A stretch of 64,000 bases of DNA from Tritrichomonas musculus (Eukaryota > Parabasalia > Tritrichomonadida > Tritrichomonadidae): the NCBI GenBank assembly GCA_039105265.1, contig JAPFFF010000001.1, forward strand, positions 6,262,001 through 6,326,000, in the 5' to 3' direction. The notes beneath the pieces were generated by a model. It did no database searches. It was not told the DNA's origin and worked only from the letters and a program-made list of their open reading frames with translations. Of the stretch, positions 41,464 through 52,300 are shown in pieces; within the stretch, counting starts at the first letter, position 1, and every line of letters begins with the position of its first letter. Both the position numbers and the translations under genes were made by a program.

Positions 41464-42705
41464 ATGCTTTACGAAGATTTTTTCATTGATCATCTACTTC
41501 CTCATGATGAATTTCGGAGAGATCATACTTGCTTTATATTTTTTGATGATATCCCAGAACAATTCATATTGATGAAAGAAATGATTAAAAATGAAACCAT
41601 TAGAACTCTTTATTCAAAATTCAAATATAAATATTGTCATTCAGAATGCGCTACGGGATTTTTTTTAGATTTTCTAAAAGTGTTCAAATTTATTACATAT
41701 TTTATAGATAATAATCAAAATCGACAAAAATTTGATTTAATTATATGTGCTGAAGGGATATGCTTTATTATTTTAGAAGTAAATTATGATATTATTAATG
41801 AAATTATCAATGATCTCAAAAATAATCATATTTCAATCTTAAACGCTAGCAACAATAACCTATTCTTTAAAAAAACCAAAGAAGAAGAAGAATTTAATAC
41901 TGAAATCAACAATTTTTGTTTACATAAAAATCTTAGATTTGATATTCAAACAAATAAATTTGTTAAATTGACAATTAGAGCTCTTTCAGGCTTTTTAATT
42001 CGAAGTTATTTTTATCCAACCTACTTTTTCTCAAAAAATCCACTTTTTGAGTGCAAAAAGACAAACTTTTCACATGAAATTCAATATGAAGAATTTGCTG
42101 AAAGCGATTTTATATTTTTACGATGTGTTGAATCGAGAAACAAAGCTTTTTTTAATCTAGTTTTCCATATAAAAAAATATCGTATTTTCATGATGAAAAA
42201 AATAAGAAATGAAATTGAATTTCAACACGAAATTAATTTTTGTAAGAACTATAGACATCGCTCTTTGACACGTTTTTATGGATTTGTGAAAGAAGATGGT
42301 GAAATCATAGGCTTTATTTATGAATATTTAAGTAATGGATCACTTGCTTCTTATATCAAAAATTCAGACATTAATGAACTGAATAAACTAATAATTATCA
42401 ATAGAATTTTTCAAGGAATTATGTACCTTCATTCAAACTTTCTTATTCATCGAGACATCAAGCCATTAAATATTCTCCTTGATAGAAACTTTTTACCTTT
42501 TGTTTCAGATTTTGACTCAATTCTTTCTTTAAAAAACGATACAGAAACAGGCGAATCATCTGAATTTTCAATGACAAATGATATTGGATCAGATTTGTAC
42601 GCATCACCAGAACAATATTATGGAAATAAAGTTTCTTATTCAACTGATATTTATTCTTTTGGATTGGTAATTTATTTTATATATGAAAAACATGATTTAA
42701 GATAA
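41464..42705 (+). CDS. Kinase half of a second kinase/Sel1 gene, ended by an in-frame TAA within the kinase domain
   Basis: 413 codons. The unrecognised N-terminal ~200 residues parallel those of the upstream paralogue. The kinase domain follows: lysine segment YRIFMMKKI, LTRFYGFVKEDG, FLIHRDIKPLNILLD (~325-340), FVSDFDSIL in place of DFG, DLYASPEQYYG and STDIYSFGLVIYFIYEKHDLR. Then TAA stands at 42,703-42,705. The frame continues at once as KYDFLDEFPQLTKASFG, the expected next part of the kinase C-lobe, and runs unbroken into the following entry. One nonsense codon thus separates two parts of what would be a 1,371-aa protein. Options are a young pseudogene, a sequencing or assembly error, or stop-codon read-through. 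HRD is intact, so the ancestor was probably an active or near-active kinase. Confidence 0.8.
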   Translation: MLYEDFFIDHLLPHDEFRRDHTCFIFFDDIPEQFILMKEMIKNETIRTLYSKFKYKYCHSECATGFFLDFLKVFKFITYFIDNNQNRQKFDLIICAEGICFIILEVNYDIINEIINDLKNNHISILNASNNNLFFKKTKEEEEFNTEINNFCLHKNLRFDIQTNKFVKLTIRALSGFLIRSYFYPTYFFSKNPLFECKKTNFSHEIQYEEFAESDFIFLRCVESRNKAFFNLVFHIKKYRIFMMKKIRNEIEFQHEINFCKNYRHRSLTRFYGFVKEDGEIIGFIYEYLSNGSLASYIKNSDINELNKLIIINRIFQGIMYLHSNFLIHRDIKPLNILLDRNFLPFVSDFDSILSLKNDTETGESSEFSMTNDIGSDLYASPEQYYGNKVSYSTDIYSFGLVIYFIYEKHDLR

Positions 42706-42765
42706 AAATATGATTTTTTAGATGAATTTCCTCAATTAACAAAAGCTTCATTTGGCATTCAAAAT

Positions 42766-45579
42766 ATGTATAAAAATTGTGTTCATTATTCACCATCCAA
42801 GAGGCTAACAGATGAAATGATTAAAGTCATTATAAGTAATGAAATTAATTTTTTTTCATCTCAAGAACAATCTAAGATAACCAATTATGAAGAAGAAGAA
42901 CTATCACAATTCATTTTCGAAGACATGATGATTAAACAAAAATGTTTACGAAATTATTCATTTTTAAACCCATTAGAAAACGAAATGAAATCAAATTTTC
43001 TAATAAATTCCGAGATTGAACAAAGAATTAAGTCAATACTATTAGAATATTATGAATTATTATCTGAATGGAATGATCCAACTGCACTTAATAATCTTGG
43101 ATATATGTATCATTATGGAAACTGCGTTGAACAAAATTATTCAAAAGCAATTGAATATTATGAATTAGCTGCATCATTAAGCAATTCAAATTCCTTAGCA
43201 AATTTAGGTTTGATATACGAACTAGGACCAGAACGAGATTATTCGAAAGCAAAAGAATATTATGAGTTGTCTGCAAAAAAGAATAATGCAGAAGTTATTA
43301 GTTATCTTGGAGACCTTTATTATAACGGTAAAGGAGTTGAAAAAGATTATCAAAAAGCAAAAGAATATTTTGAGCAATCTGGAGAATTAAATTGTTCATT
43401 TGCTTTTTATAATTTGAGCCATATATATCGATATGGATATGGTGTTGAAAAAAATGAAACGAAAGCAAAAGAATATGAACTGTTAGCAAAATATGATTTT
43501 AATTCAGAAGATCTTATTGATTTAGGGAATCAATATAAATATGGCGATGGTGTTGAAAAAGATTATGATAAAGCTAGAAAATATTTTGAAATGTCAGCCA
43601 AATTGAATACTTCAAAAGCTTATATTTCATTAGGAAGTCTTTATTATCATGGATATGGAGTTAAAAAAGATAATGCAAAAGCAAAAGAATATTATGAAAT
43701 ATCTGCAAAAATGTGCAATTCAAGGGCAATACTAAAATTGGGTAATCTTTATTTTTTTGAAAAAAATTATGTAAAAGCTATAGAATATTATAAATTGGCA
43801 TCCAAATTAAACAATCCACAAGCATTTACAAATTTAGGATATCTTTATTTCAGTGGACATGGAGTTAAACAAAATTATTCAAAAGCAAAAGAATATTATG
43901 AAATAGCAGCTCAATATAATAATAAAGATGCACTTGATAAATTAGGAAATTTGTATGAACATGGTAACGGAGTCACAATAGATTATTTATTATCCAGACA
44001 TTATTATGAGAGATCTGCTAAATTAAATTATGAAATATCATTCATAAGGCTGGGAAAGCTTTATTATAATGGGATTGGAGTTGATAAAAATTATTCAAAA
44101 GCATTTGAATATTACCAATTATCACTTAAATTTAAAAATCCCGTATCATATTACAGAATAGGATATATGTATGAAAAAGGACTTGGAGTTGATCAAGATT
44201 ATCATAAAGCAAAAGAATATTATGAATTATCAGCTGAGTTTAATCATTCTGATTCTCTTTTATGGATTGGACATTTATATAGAAAAGGCCATGGAGTTAA
44301 ACAAAATATTTTAGTAGCAAAGCACTTTTATCAACTTTCAGCAAAGTTTAACAATTCACATTCATTCTTCAATTTGGCACGCATGTATTCGAATATTGAT
44401 ATTTTAGTTGATTTCACAAAAGCTGTTAAATATTTTATTAAATGCAGCCAAATACATAATGAAAAAGAAATAGTAAAAGATTACAGGGATCGTTATTTCA
44501 GATTTCATAGATACAATAAGTTTTTTTATCGTTCATATAATGATGTTGATTTAATTTATTTGCTTATTTTTAATGATATTGAAAAAGCAAATGAATACAT
44601 AAAACAATCTGCATTTGGCGAATATCCATTTGGTCAAAATAACTTTGGTTTATTAAATGAAATTTATTTCAATGAGAAAGGAAATGCCGAATACATGTAC
44701 ACAAAATCATCAAAAAAACATTTCGCACTTGCTGAATATAATCTTGCTCATTATCTAGAAAATAATGATAAAAATGAAGAATCAATTACTTATTATATAA
44801 GAGCATCAGAAGATGAAAACTTACAATTGTCATTTCAAAATCATCGTCATAATGATAAGCAACTTGAGATATCCAAAAAATTCATCATTTGTTTGACAAA
44901 TTTAAAACTCACTAAATTTTATTTTTCCAATGAAAATCTCAATGAATCTAAAAAATACTTCATCAGAACATTCGCTAAATTTGAATCAAGCTCATACAAA
45001 TTCCATTTTCGTTTTGTTAATGAAAAAGCCAAAAATCCGTTTTTGTATTTAAAAGCTTTTATTTTTAATTTTCCCTCATTTAATTTGATTAACCAGCCAT
45101 ATTTGAATTTGAACATTAAAGACGATATTAAAAATCTGTTTCATCTGTCTTTTAATGACCACAAAGAAGTTGCAAAAATAAGACAAAAAGAAAATAATTT
45201 AAAAGATTCAACAGATGAAGAATATTTAATAAAACAAAAAGAAAATAATTTTAATTTAGACATTGACTCTTCATATTTTAACCAATCAATACAAAAATCG
45301 AAGGAACTCCAGCTATCAAGATTTGATGATTATATTTTCGAAAACACTAGTCAACTATTTGATTTTTCAATGAAAAAAGAGAATTTAAAAAGCTACTTAA
45401 TTAGCGAAATCATAGACATCATTCATACAATGGAAACGATTTTATATACACCTCCATATTCAATTTTATTTGGTCGTATAAATCAAGAAAGTAAAAATAA
45501 AGAAAAAATAGAAACAAAAAATATCATTTTACGAGATATTAATGAATTATTTTATGAAGGTTTTGGATATGATGTGTAA
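42766..45579 (+). CDS. Sel1-repeat half of the second kinase/Sel1 gene (same frame, after the TAA)
   Basis: 937 codons from the first ATG after the stop, in the same frame as the preceding kinase part; the open frame itself begins at 42,706. It starts with the last kinase segment (MYKNCVHYSPSKRLTDEMI, equivalent to subdomain XI). About 14 Sel1-like repeats follow (signature NY-x-KAKEYYELSAK-x-NN-x-x-AL-x-x-LG-x-LY-x-x-G-x-GV), then a diverged helical region. The C-terminal tail ILRDINELFYEGFGYDV matches that of the upstream paralogue (RDI-x-x-x-FY-x-GFG). Translated alone it would have half a kinase subdomain and no catalytic centre, so the ATG at 42,766 is unlikely to be a true start. The long Sel1 frame is otherwise intact, which argues that the interruption is recent or not real. 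Confidence 0.78.
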   Translation: MYKNCVHYSPSKRLTDEMIKVIISNEINFFSSQEQSKITNYEEEELSQFIFEDMMIKQKCLRNYSFLNPLENEMKSNFLINSEIEQRIKSILLEYYELLSEWNDPTALNNLGYMYHYGNCVEQNYSKAIEYYELAASLSNSNSLANLGLIYELGPERDYSKAKEYYELSAKKNNAEVISYLGDLYYNGKGVEKDYQKAKEYFEQSGELNCSFAFYNLSHIYRYGYGVEKNETKAKEYELLAKYDFNSEDLIDLGNQYKYGDGVEKDYDKARKYFEMSAKLNTSKAYISLGSLYYHGYGVKKDNAKAKEYYEISAKMCNSRAILKLGNLYFFEKNYVKAIEYYKLASKLNNPQAFTNLGYLYFSGHGVKQNYSKAKEYYEIAAQYNNKDALDKLGNLYEHGNGVTIDYLLSRHYYERSAKLNYEISFIRLGKLYYNGIGVDKNYSKAFEYYQLSLKFKNPVSYYRIGYMYEKGLGVDQDYHKAKEYYELSAEFNHSDSLLWIGHLYRKGHGVKQNILVAKHFYQLSAKFNNSHSFFNLARMYSNIDILVDFTKAVKYFIKCSQIHNEKEIVKDYRDRYFRFHRYNKFFYRSYNDVDLIYLLIFNDIEKANEYIKQSAFGEYPFGQNNFGLLNEIYFNEKGNAEYMYTKSSKKHFALAEYNLAHYLENNDKNEESITYYIRASEDENLQLSFQNHRHNDKQLEISKKFIICLTNLKLTKFYFSNENLNESKKYFIRTFAKFESSSYKFHFRFVNEKAKNPFLYLKAFIFNFPSFNLINQPYLNLNIKDDIKNLFHLSFNDHKEVAKIRQKENNLKDSTDEEYLIKQKENNFNLDIDSSYFNQSIQKSKELQLSRFDDYIFENTSQLFDFSMKKENLKSYLISEIIDIIHTMETILYTPPYSILFGRINQESKNKEKIETKNIILRDINELFYEGFGYDV

Positions 45580-45995
45580 CATAATACAGTCATTTTGATA
45601 TAATTTTTTTTTTAAGAGAAAAAAAAACTCTATTCATTTTGCAGTAAGTTTGGAACTAATGAAGGGCAATTTTCATCATCAAAAAATGATAATGAAATAA
45701 TGAAGCAGCCGATGATCATGAGTTGATTTAATATATTAAATTTAAATCCACTGAATTCAATGACAATATTGTTTATTACCACCAAAAATCAATAAAATTA
45801 ATCATTATTTATTCTTTTATGTATGCTAATATCATTATAATACACCTGTAAGTCTTTATTGTGAATCACTTATTTTTTTACTTTAATAAATAAAATGAAT
45901 TTTCTTTTTTTGTAATAAATTTTGTGAAATTCTGCAAATTTAAATCAATTGGACATGAAGTTTTAAAAATAATAAGAATAAAAAATCAAAAACAT
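45580..45995. other. Intergenic spacer
   Basis: 416 bp of A+T-rich spacer between the kinase/Sel1 gene and the tRNA gene. Next to the tRNA its minus-strand reading contains TTTTTGATTTTTTATT, a suitable RNA polymerase III terminator. Nothing else noted. Confidence 0.4.
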
Positions 45996-46065
45996 GGGTA
46001 AGACGAGAATCGAACTCGTGTCTTTTGATTCACAGTCAAATGTGCTACCTTTGTACCACTTACCC
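45996..46065 (-). tRNA. tRNA-His (anticodon GTG)
   Basis: The minus-strand reading folds as a 70-nt cloverleaf. The acceptor stem GGGTAAG pairs fully with CTTACCC. The D arm is GTAC-loop-GCAC with one A-C mismatch and the expected A14, GG and A21. The anticodon stem TTTGA/TCAAA closes the loop CTGTGAA, giving anticodon GTG (His). The variable loop has four nucleotides, and the T arm ACGAG/CTCGT closes TTCGATT. There is no intron and CCA is not encoded. A T-run directly downstream would terminate polymerase III. The plus-strand open frame crossing this locus is spurious. Confidence 0.93.
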
Positions 46066-46336
46066 TTTTACATTTATATATTTATTTAGCTCAATATATT
46101 TTTTTGTACCAACAATTACTTATTTAGAAAAAAAAATGTCCAAATTCAATATTCTTCAACTCACAATCAGCTCAAGATTCAAGTTCTTGATTGTGTTTAT
46201 GAATTTAAGATTGATTTTTTTAGCACACAAGATAAAAAGAAAAATTAAAAAAATGATTTACTTATGGATTATTACTTTGATATGATATGCATAATCAAAA
46301 CTTATAAATGTCGATTCTGCAAAAAAATCACTGTCT
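46066..46336. other. Spacer between tRNA-His and the sacsin-like gene
   Basis: 271 bp upstream of the tRNA and downstream of the sacsin-like gene's stop. A+T-rich. A plus-strand frame of 86 codons that begins inside the tRNA is not credible. No other feature seen. Confidence 0.4.
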
Positions 46337-49300
46337 TCATATTTGATGCATTAGTTCTTTTAATTCTGATTCCCAATCATTGAAAGATATACAATGATTA
46401 TTAATATATTTTTCTTTGATCAATAAATGATAGTTATCATTCAATTTTAATGAAAAATCATCATCATTTATTGATATGAGACTACCAAAATGTTTAACAA
46501 TATCGTATCCTTCCAAATCATATCCAATATTTGCAATTATTTTAATTTCGTTAATGAAATTAGATTCATGATATTCACTTTCTATAGGTGCCACGATTAT
46601 GACAAATAAAGACAAAAATTCACTTGCTAATTCAACTTCAATATTATTTAATTGAATATTTTTATTTGAATCAGAAAATAATGTTACAACATGGAAGTCA
46701 TCTAGGTAATCTTCATTTTCATTAACAAAACTACAGTAATAAGCATTTTTATTTTGTTCATCAGAATTAACGTTTGTGAAAATTCTTCTTAATGATGATT
46801 CAACTTGATTCATTACTTTTTTCCTATATGGAATGACAGTTATTGGCTGTGTAAATTGCCCTACTGCAAAATTATGAACATTAAAGTTAGGCTGTCTTTG
46901 CCTTTCATTTTCTTCTCTCTGCCTTTGTAATTGTCTTTGTCTCTCATTTTCTTCTCTTTGTCTTTGTCTTTCATTTTCTTCTCTTTGTCTTTGTCTCTCA
47001 TTTTCTTCTCTTTGTCTTTGTCTTTCATTTTCTTCTCTTTGTCTTTGTCTTTCATTTTCTTCTCTTTGTCTTTGTCTTTCATTTTCTTCTCTTTGTCTCT
47101 GTCTCTCATTTTCTTCTCTTTGTCTTTGTCTTTCATTTTCTTCTCTTTGTCTCTGTCTCTCATTTTCTTCTCTTTGTCTCTGTCTTTGCAATCTTCTTTG
47201 TCTTTCCATTTCAAGTAATCTTTGTCTCCTCTCTAAATTTTGTCGCCTTATTCGTTCATTTTCTTCATCTTCTTTTCTTTTTCTTTCCTTCTCTTCTTTT
47301 TGCTTTTGCTCTAATAAAATAGCATCAAATATTAATTCAGGGAACCTTTCAGGGCTTTTATCCAGAATATCTTTCAATGCACTTCTTTTATTCTCATCAA
47401 TAATAATATCTACAATTATGTTCATTTTTTCTTTAATGACATAAGGAAGCAAATCATTTTTTGAGCTATTTTCTTTCATCCATTGATATATAAGCAATTT
47501 ACATCCTTGAATAACTTTTTCATCATTTTTTCTATGTTTATCATTCATTATTTTTTTAATTTCTTCATCTATTTTCACTGCAATTTCATTCAAACGTTTC
47601 TTTGAAAAAGTTGCATTGATTTTAGGATGGATTAGTTGCTTTCGAAAATCATCTTTTGGATTTAAAAGTGCATATATATCAAGAATCATATCATCAATTT
47701 CAATTGGTGTGAAAACTTTGGATTGATAGCAAAACTTCCCAAGCATATTTGGATAAATTGGAGCTTCTTTTTCAAAATAATAAAATTCATTTAACAAATG
47801 AAAGACTTCATTTTCATTTTTTGAAATTCTTCGGCAACAATTTTGAATTGTTTCATCTGCAATCAATGTGTCAGTCATTATTTTTGTCAATACTTTAATA
47901 GGAACATCCCATAAATGTGAATTAGATGTTGAAATGCTTATTGGATCAAAAGACATTTTGCAGATGCCTTTATAACAATTGACAAATTTTTGAATTTTTG
48001 CATTTTCTTCCAATGGTTGAAATATGATAAATTTCTCTGATCTTTCAATTAAAGTTTTTTCAGGTATATTAATCATAAATCCTTCTTTAATGACTTTTGA
48101 TACCTTCGAAGAATCTACACTTAATGATTTTTCAACTTTGATTGAAAGACGAGAATCTTGAAGCATGCTTCTTATATCAAATGAAAAATAATTAGTCAAA
48201 ACATCCTTAAAATCATCCGGAATGCAACATTCCTCTTTATATAAATCATTGTAACATTTTAATTCTCCCAATTGATTGGGAATCATATTAATCTTTTGAT
48301 ATTTGCTGTTCATTGGAGACCTAAATTCATATAAAGTTTTTAATATCTCAATTGCTTTATCCTCTTTTTCTGATATTTCAAGAAGATTCTTTTTTGATTC
48401 TATACATTTAACAATGCCATCAATGATAAAACCATTGGTTTTCTCCCAAAAATGTGTTGGAAGTTTTAACATAATTGGTTCTTTGCTTTTTTCATTAAAT
48501 GAAGTATAAAGATTAAATAACTGTTGTTGCTTTTCATTTTCATCTTCAGGAAAAATATAAATCATTTCATGAGCAATATCTGATGCATATATATTAATGT
48601 ACTCTAGAGTTGAATCATTATTCCATGTTTTATCTGAATGAAAAGCAGTTATTTCTTTGTGAATTAATTTTTCATATAAGTTTATTTTATGAAAAAGTAT
48701 TTGTTTTAACTCATCATAAATTCCACAATCCTGATAAAGTTCATCAATTTTATGAAAGTTACCAGTTTGATCTGGAACAATTTTATATTTTGTATCTAAT
48801 ATTTGCTTATTTGTATTCAAAAATAAAATTGGATCAGGGAAATAAGTTTTTAATCCATCTAATGATTTGCATTTTTCAATTTTTTGGTTAATGTATTTAA
48901 TTACAATTGCTTGAGCATAAGAATATAAGTTATCACATTGCTCAACTTCAAATGGATTCAAATTTGTGTCATCAAAAGCATTGGCAATATTTAATAGATT
49001 TCTAAGCTTTTCACTTAATTCTCCTCTTTTTGGTATAAATCTTATTATTTGTTTTGACAATAGAAATTGAGATTTTTCATTAGCTTGGAAAAAATTATTA
49101 TTTATAATCTTGGCCGTATTGAATATTGAATATTCATTTACTTCAATTTTGACCCTTTGATCAATAAAATTAACAAACAAATCTATTTTTAGGTATTTTT
49201 TAATTGCTTTAAATATTTCTGCTGGTAAATGTAAGACATAAAGTTCATTTTTTTTCTTGAAATGGCCATAATAATTTGGTATAAGTGCAATCTCATCAAT

Positions 49301-52300
49301 TTGCAAATACGAATGAAATGCATTTAAAAGTTCAATATATTGGAAATCAGTAATTCTAGTTTTGAGCTCAAGATTTTTCATACATTGGGATTTCTCAATC
49401 AAGTGCTGATAATAATTAATTATTATTTTATTTGCTGGAATCCAAAAGGCTTCATTTGAACAATTGATTTGAGAGATATTTGATGGATTGTTGGTTAAAT
49501 TATGATAGAGTGTTTGAATATTTTTCTGTTGACAAATAATTGCTTGATCTGATGGAAGCAAATCAATAATCATTGATGCAGCTATTTGTTGCTTTTCTTT
49601 TTCTGCATTTTTGAGAAACTCATTCATTTTTCCAATAATTGTATCAATTGATTCATTTTTATTACATTTAATATCAACTGTTTTCATTTTTAATTTTGGC
49701 TTTAAATCTTCATTTAGAACTTTAAAAACTTGTTTAATTGAATCAGGTATATTTATATCATTTGAAATCTCAGTACGAAGGCAAAAAATTCCTTCTTGAT
49801 TGGGAATTAATTTAATTTTATCTGGATGAAGTAAATCAACAAAATTATTCAAGTACTCATCAATTTGTATATTAAATCTTGATTTAAATGTTTGTGAATT
49901 ATTACATTTAGAAATAGCATATTCAATTGTTTGAATAATTACCAAATTTGCTTGTTCCCAGAAAAATTTTGTTTGATTAGAAATATTTTCATTTGAAGAA
50001 ACCTGAAAATCAAGCTTTTTAGCTGCCTCTTGCAAATGAGATTGATAATTCTTTAAGTCACCTTCTTCTTCTGGAAGAAAAGATAATATTGTTAATGACA
50101 TCTGAAGTTTTTTTTCATCAGTAATTAAACTATTTGATGACAACTTTTTGTTTACAATTGTCATTAAATTGATTAAATTGAATTCTTTGGGTGCAGTTAT
50201 GCAAGAAAAAGTTGGATCTTTCATTTCATCATTTATATCATAATTCAAATATTTGTTTGCATCATTAATTAATAATTTTGGAATATTTTTCTCTTCAAAA
50301 AGTTGTTTTAATTTGTGAAGGTTCCCTGACTTTGCAGGAATTAAGCATCTTTCATCAAAGACATTCGGATCTTGGTAATACTTTCGAACAAAATCAATGA
50401 ACTCAACTAAATTTGGAATTGTTACCTTATTAATATTTCTTTTTTCTTCAATAATTGACATCATGTCTTCAAACAACTGCTGATCAGACGCATCCCATAA
50501 ATCAGAATCAAGAGATTCAGCTTTGTAAGATTCAACAGGTTTACCATATTGTTGAAATTTTTTAGGAAAAAACTCTTTTGAAAACATGAACATTTTCTCT
50601 CTTTTTTCATTATTTTTGATGACATAGCGAGTAATGATGTAGTTTTTCATTGGACTTTTAATTTGTTTTATTGTACTCATTGCATACTTATGATCATGGA
50701 TTACAGGAAGATTTATTGAAGTTATGCACTTATTCAAATGATTCTTTTTCCATTGAATATTTAACTCTTCCATTAAATCAACTGCATCTTCTTGAACATT
50801 CAAACCATCAGCGAATTCATCTGTATATTCGACAAATTCATTGTTTTGGTTAAATAAAACTGGAATTTTATAGAGCAAGTCTCTATGATTATTCCAAACA
50901 AATTTAATGAAAGAATTCTTGATTTCATTACTTCTTTCTTTTTCTCTAAAAGCATTTAATAATCTCGTAACGTTGACAAGATTTGGCAATTCATTCCAAA
51001 TCCGATTTGACCATTCAATACTTTCTTCGAAACGTGGAACAATTCCGAAAAATGTCTGTGTGAAAAAATGATACTCCTTTTTATATTCGATGCTCTTTCC
51101 AAATGGATAAATTGGAATAAAAACTTCATCAATTTTTTTAATGCCAACATCAGTGTAAACTATTGAATATTTCAATAAAACCGATCTATAAGGAATCATA
51201 ACATTCTTTTTATACCAATTTGGATCAAAATCTCTTGCAACTTTTGGAATTTCTTTGAGTCCTCTTGTCAAAATGTGAAGACTTTTGTATTGTTTTTCAG
51301 AACAATGCTTTACAATTGATTCAAAAAGTGGAATTGATCTTTTTAGGATTAAACGATTGATTCCTACATCAGACAAACAATCTTTATCTTGCTTTTTATC
51401 AGAACCGTCTAGAAGGATTCCTTGTCTTTCAGTATTTGGCTCGAAATCATCAGAATTTAAAGTGATTGGCATTTCATGACTTTCAGAGCCAACAAGAGGC
51501 AAAGAGCAGAAAAGACAAGGTGATTTTGTATCGTAAAACAATTCATTATTTTCTGTTAATTCGATGCAACAGGAAAGACGAAGGTTTCTTTCTTGTCCAA
51601 AACGAATTGAAAGTTCATCAGAATGTTCAATGATTGTCTTTATAATAAACTTGCGATTTGTTATACTTTCATTTTGCAATTGAAAAGTGACAATTGAAAC
51701 ATCATTAACTACTTCGGTGTTTATACGTTGTATAGTTGTTGTAAATAGGTTTTTGTACGTTAATTGAACAATTCCAAATTTTGAATTAAATAACATCGTT
51801 TGAGCAATGTTGTCTTTAAAGTTCTGGAAACCTAATTCACTTGATTCATGGTTTCTTTTTGTCTTTAAAATGTATTTATAAGTCGTCCAGCCAGACGGTT
51901 CTCCAATATAAAACTTTTTTTCTTTTTCCATTCGTTGAATTCCAGAAATAAGTTCATCAGGAGTGGATCCATCACGATACATTGTGACTTCAAATCCAGC
52001 AATGTTTTCTTTTAAATCAAAAATTGTTCCTTTGAAATTTGTGAGATCTTCATGAATAATAAATATGTCACCTTCAACATTTACTATTTTTGAAAGAGAA
52101 TGGGTTGTGAGAAAACCAGTACCAAATCTTCCTGTGGATTCTGCATTGTTTGATTTGCCATCTGAATATTTATATAATAATGCTAAGTATGCTTTTCCAT
52201 TAAAAGGTAGTCCATTATGCATAAAAATAACTTCATCATCTTTTAGAAACAATTGAATGTCGACTTTGTCTTTTTTAATAATTGAATCAGGAATAGCAAT

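Noticed and set aside
46025-46285. 86-codon plus-strand frame
   Set aside because: It starts inside the tRNA-His gene and lacks any recognisable protein pattern.
46931-47218. Ser/Leu/Phe-rich frame and Lys/Asp/Arg-rich frame over the 27-bp repeat
   Set aside because: Both are shadows of the repeat in the sacsin-like gene.
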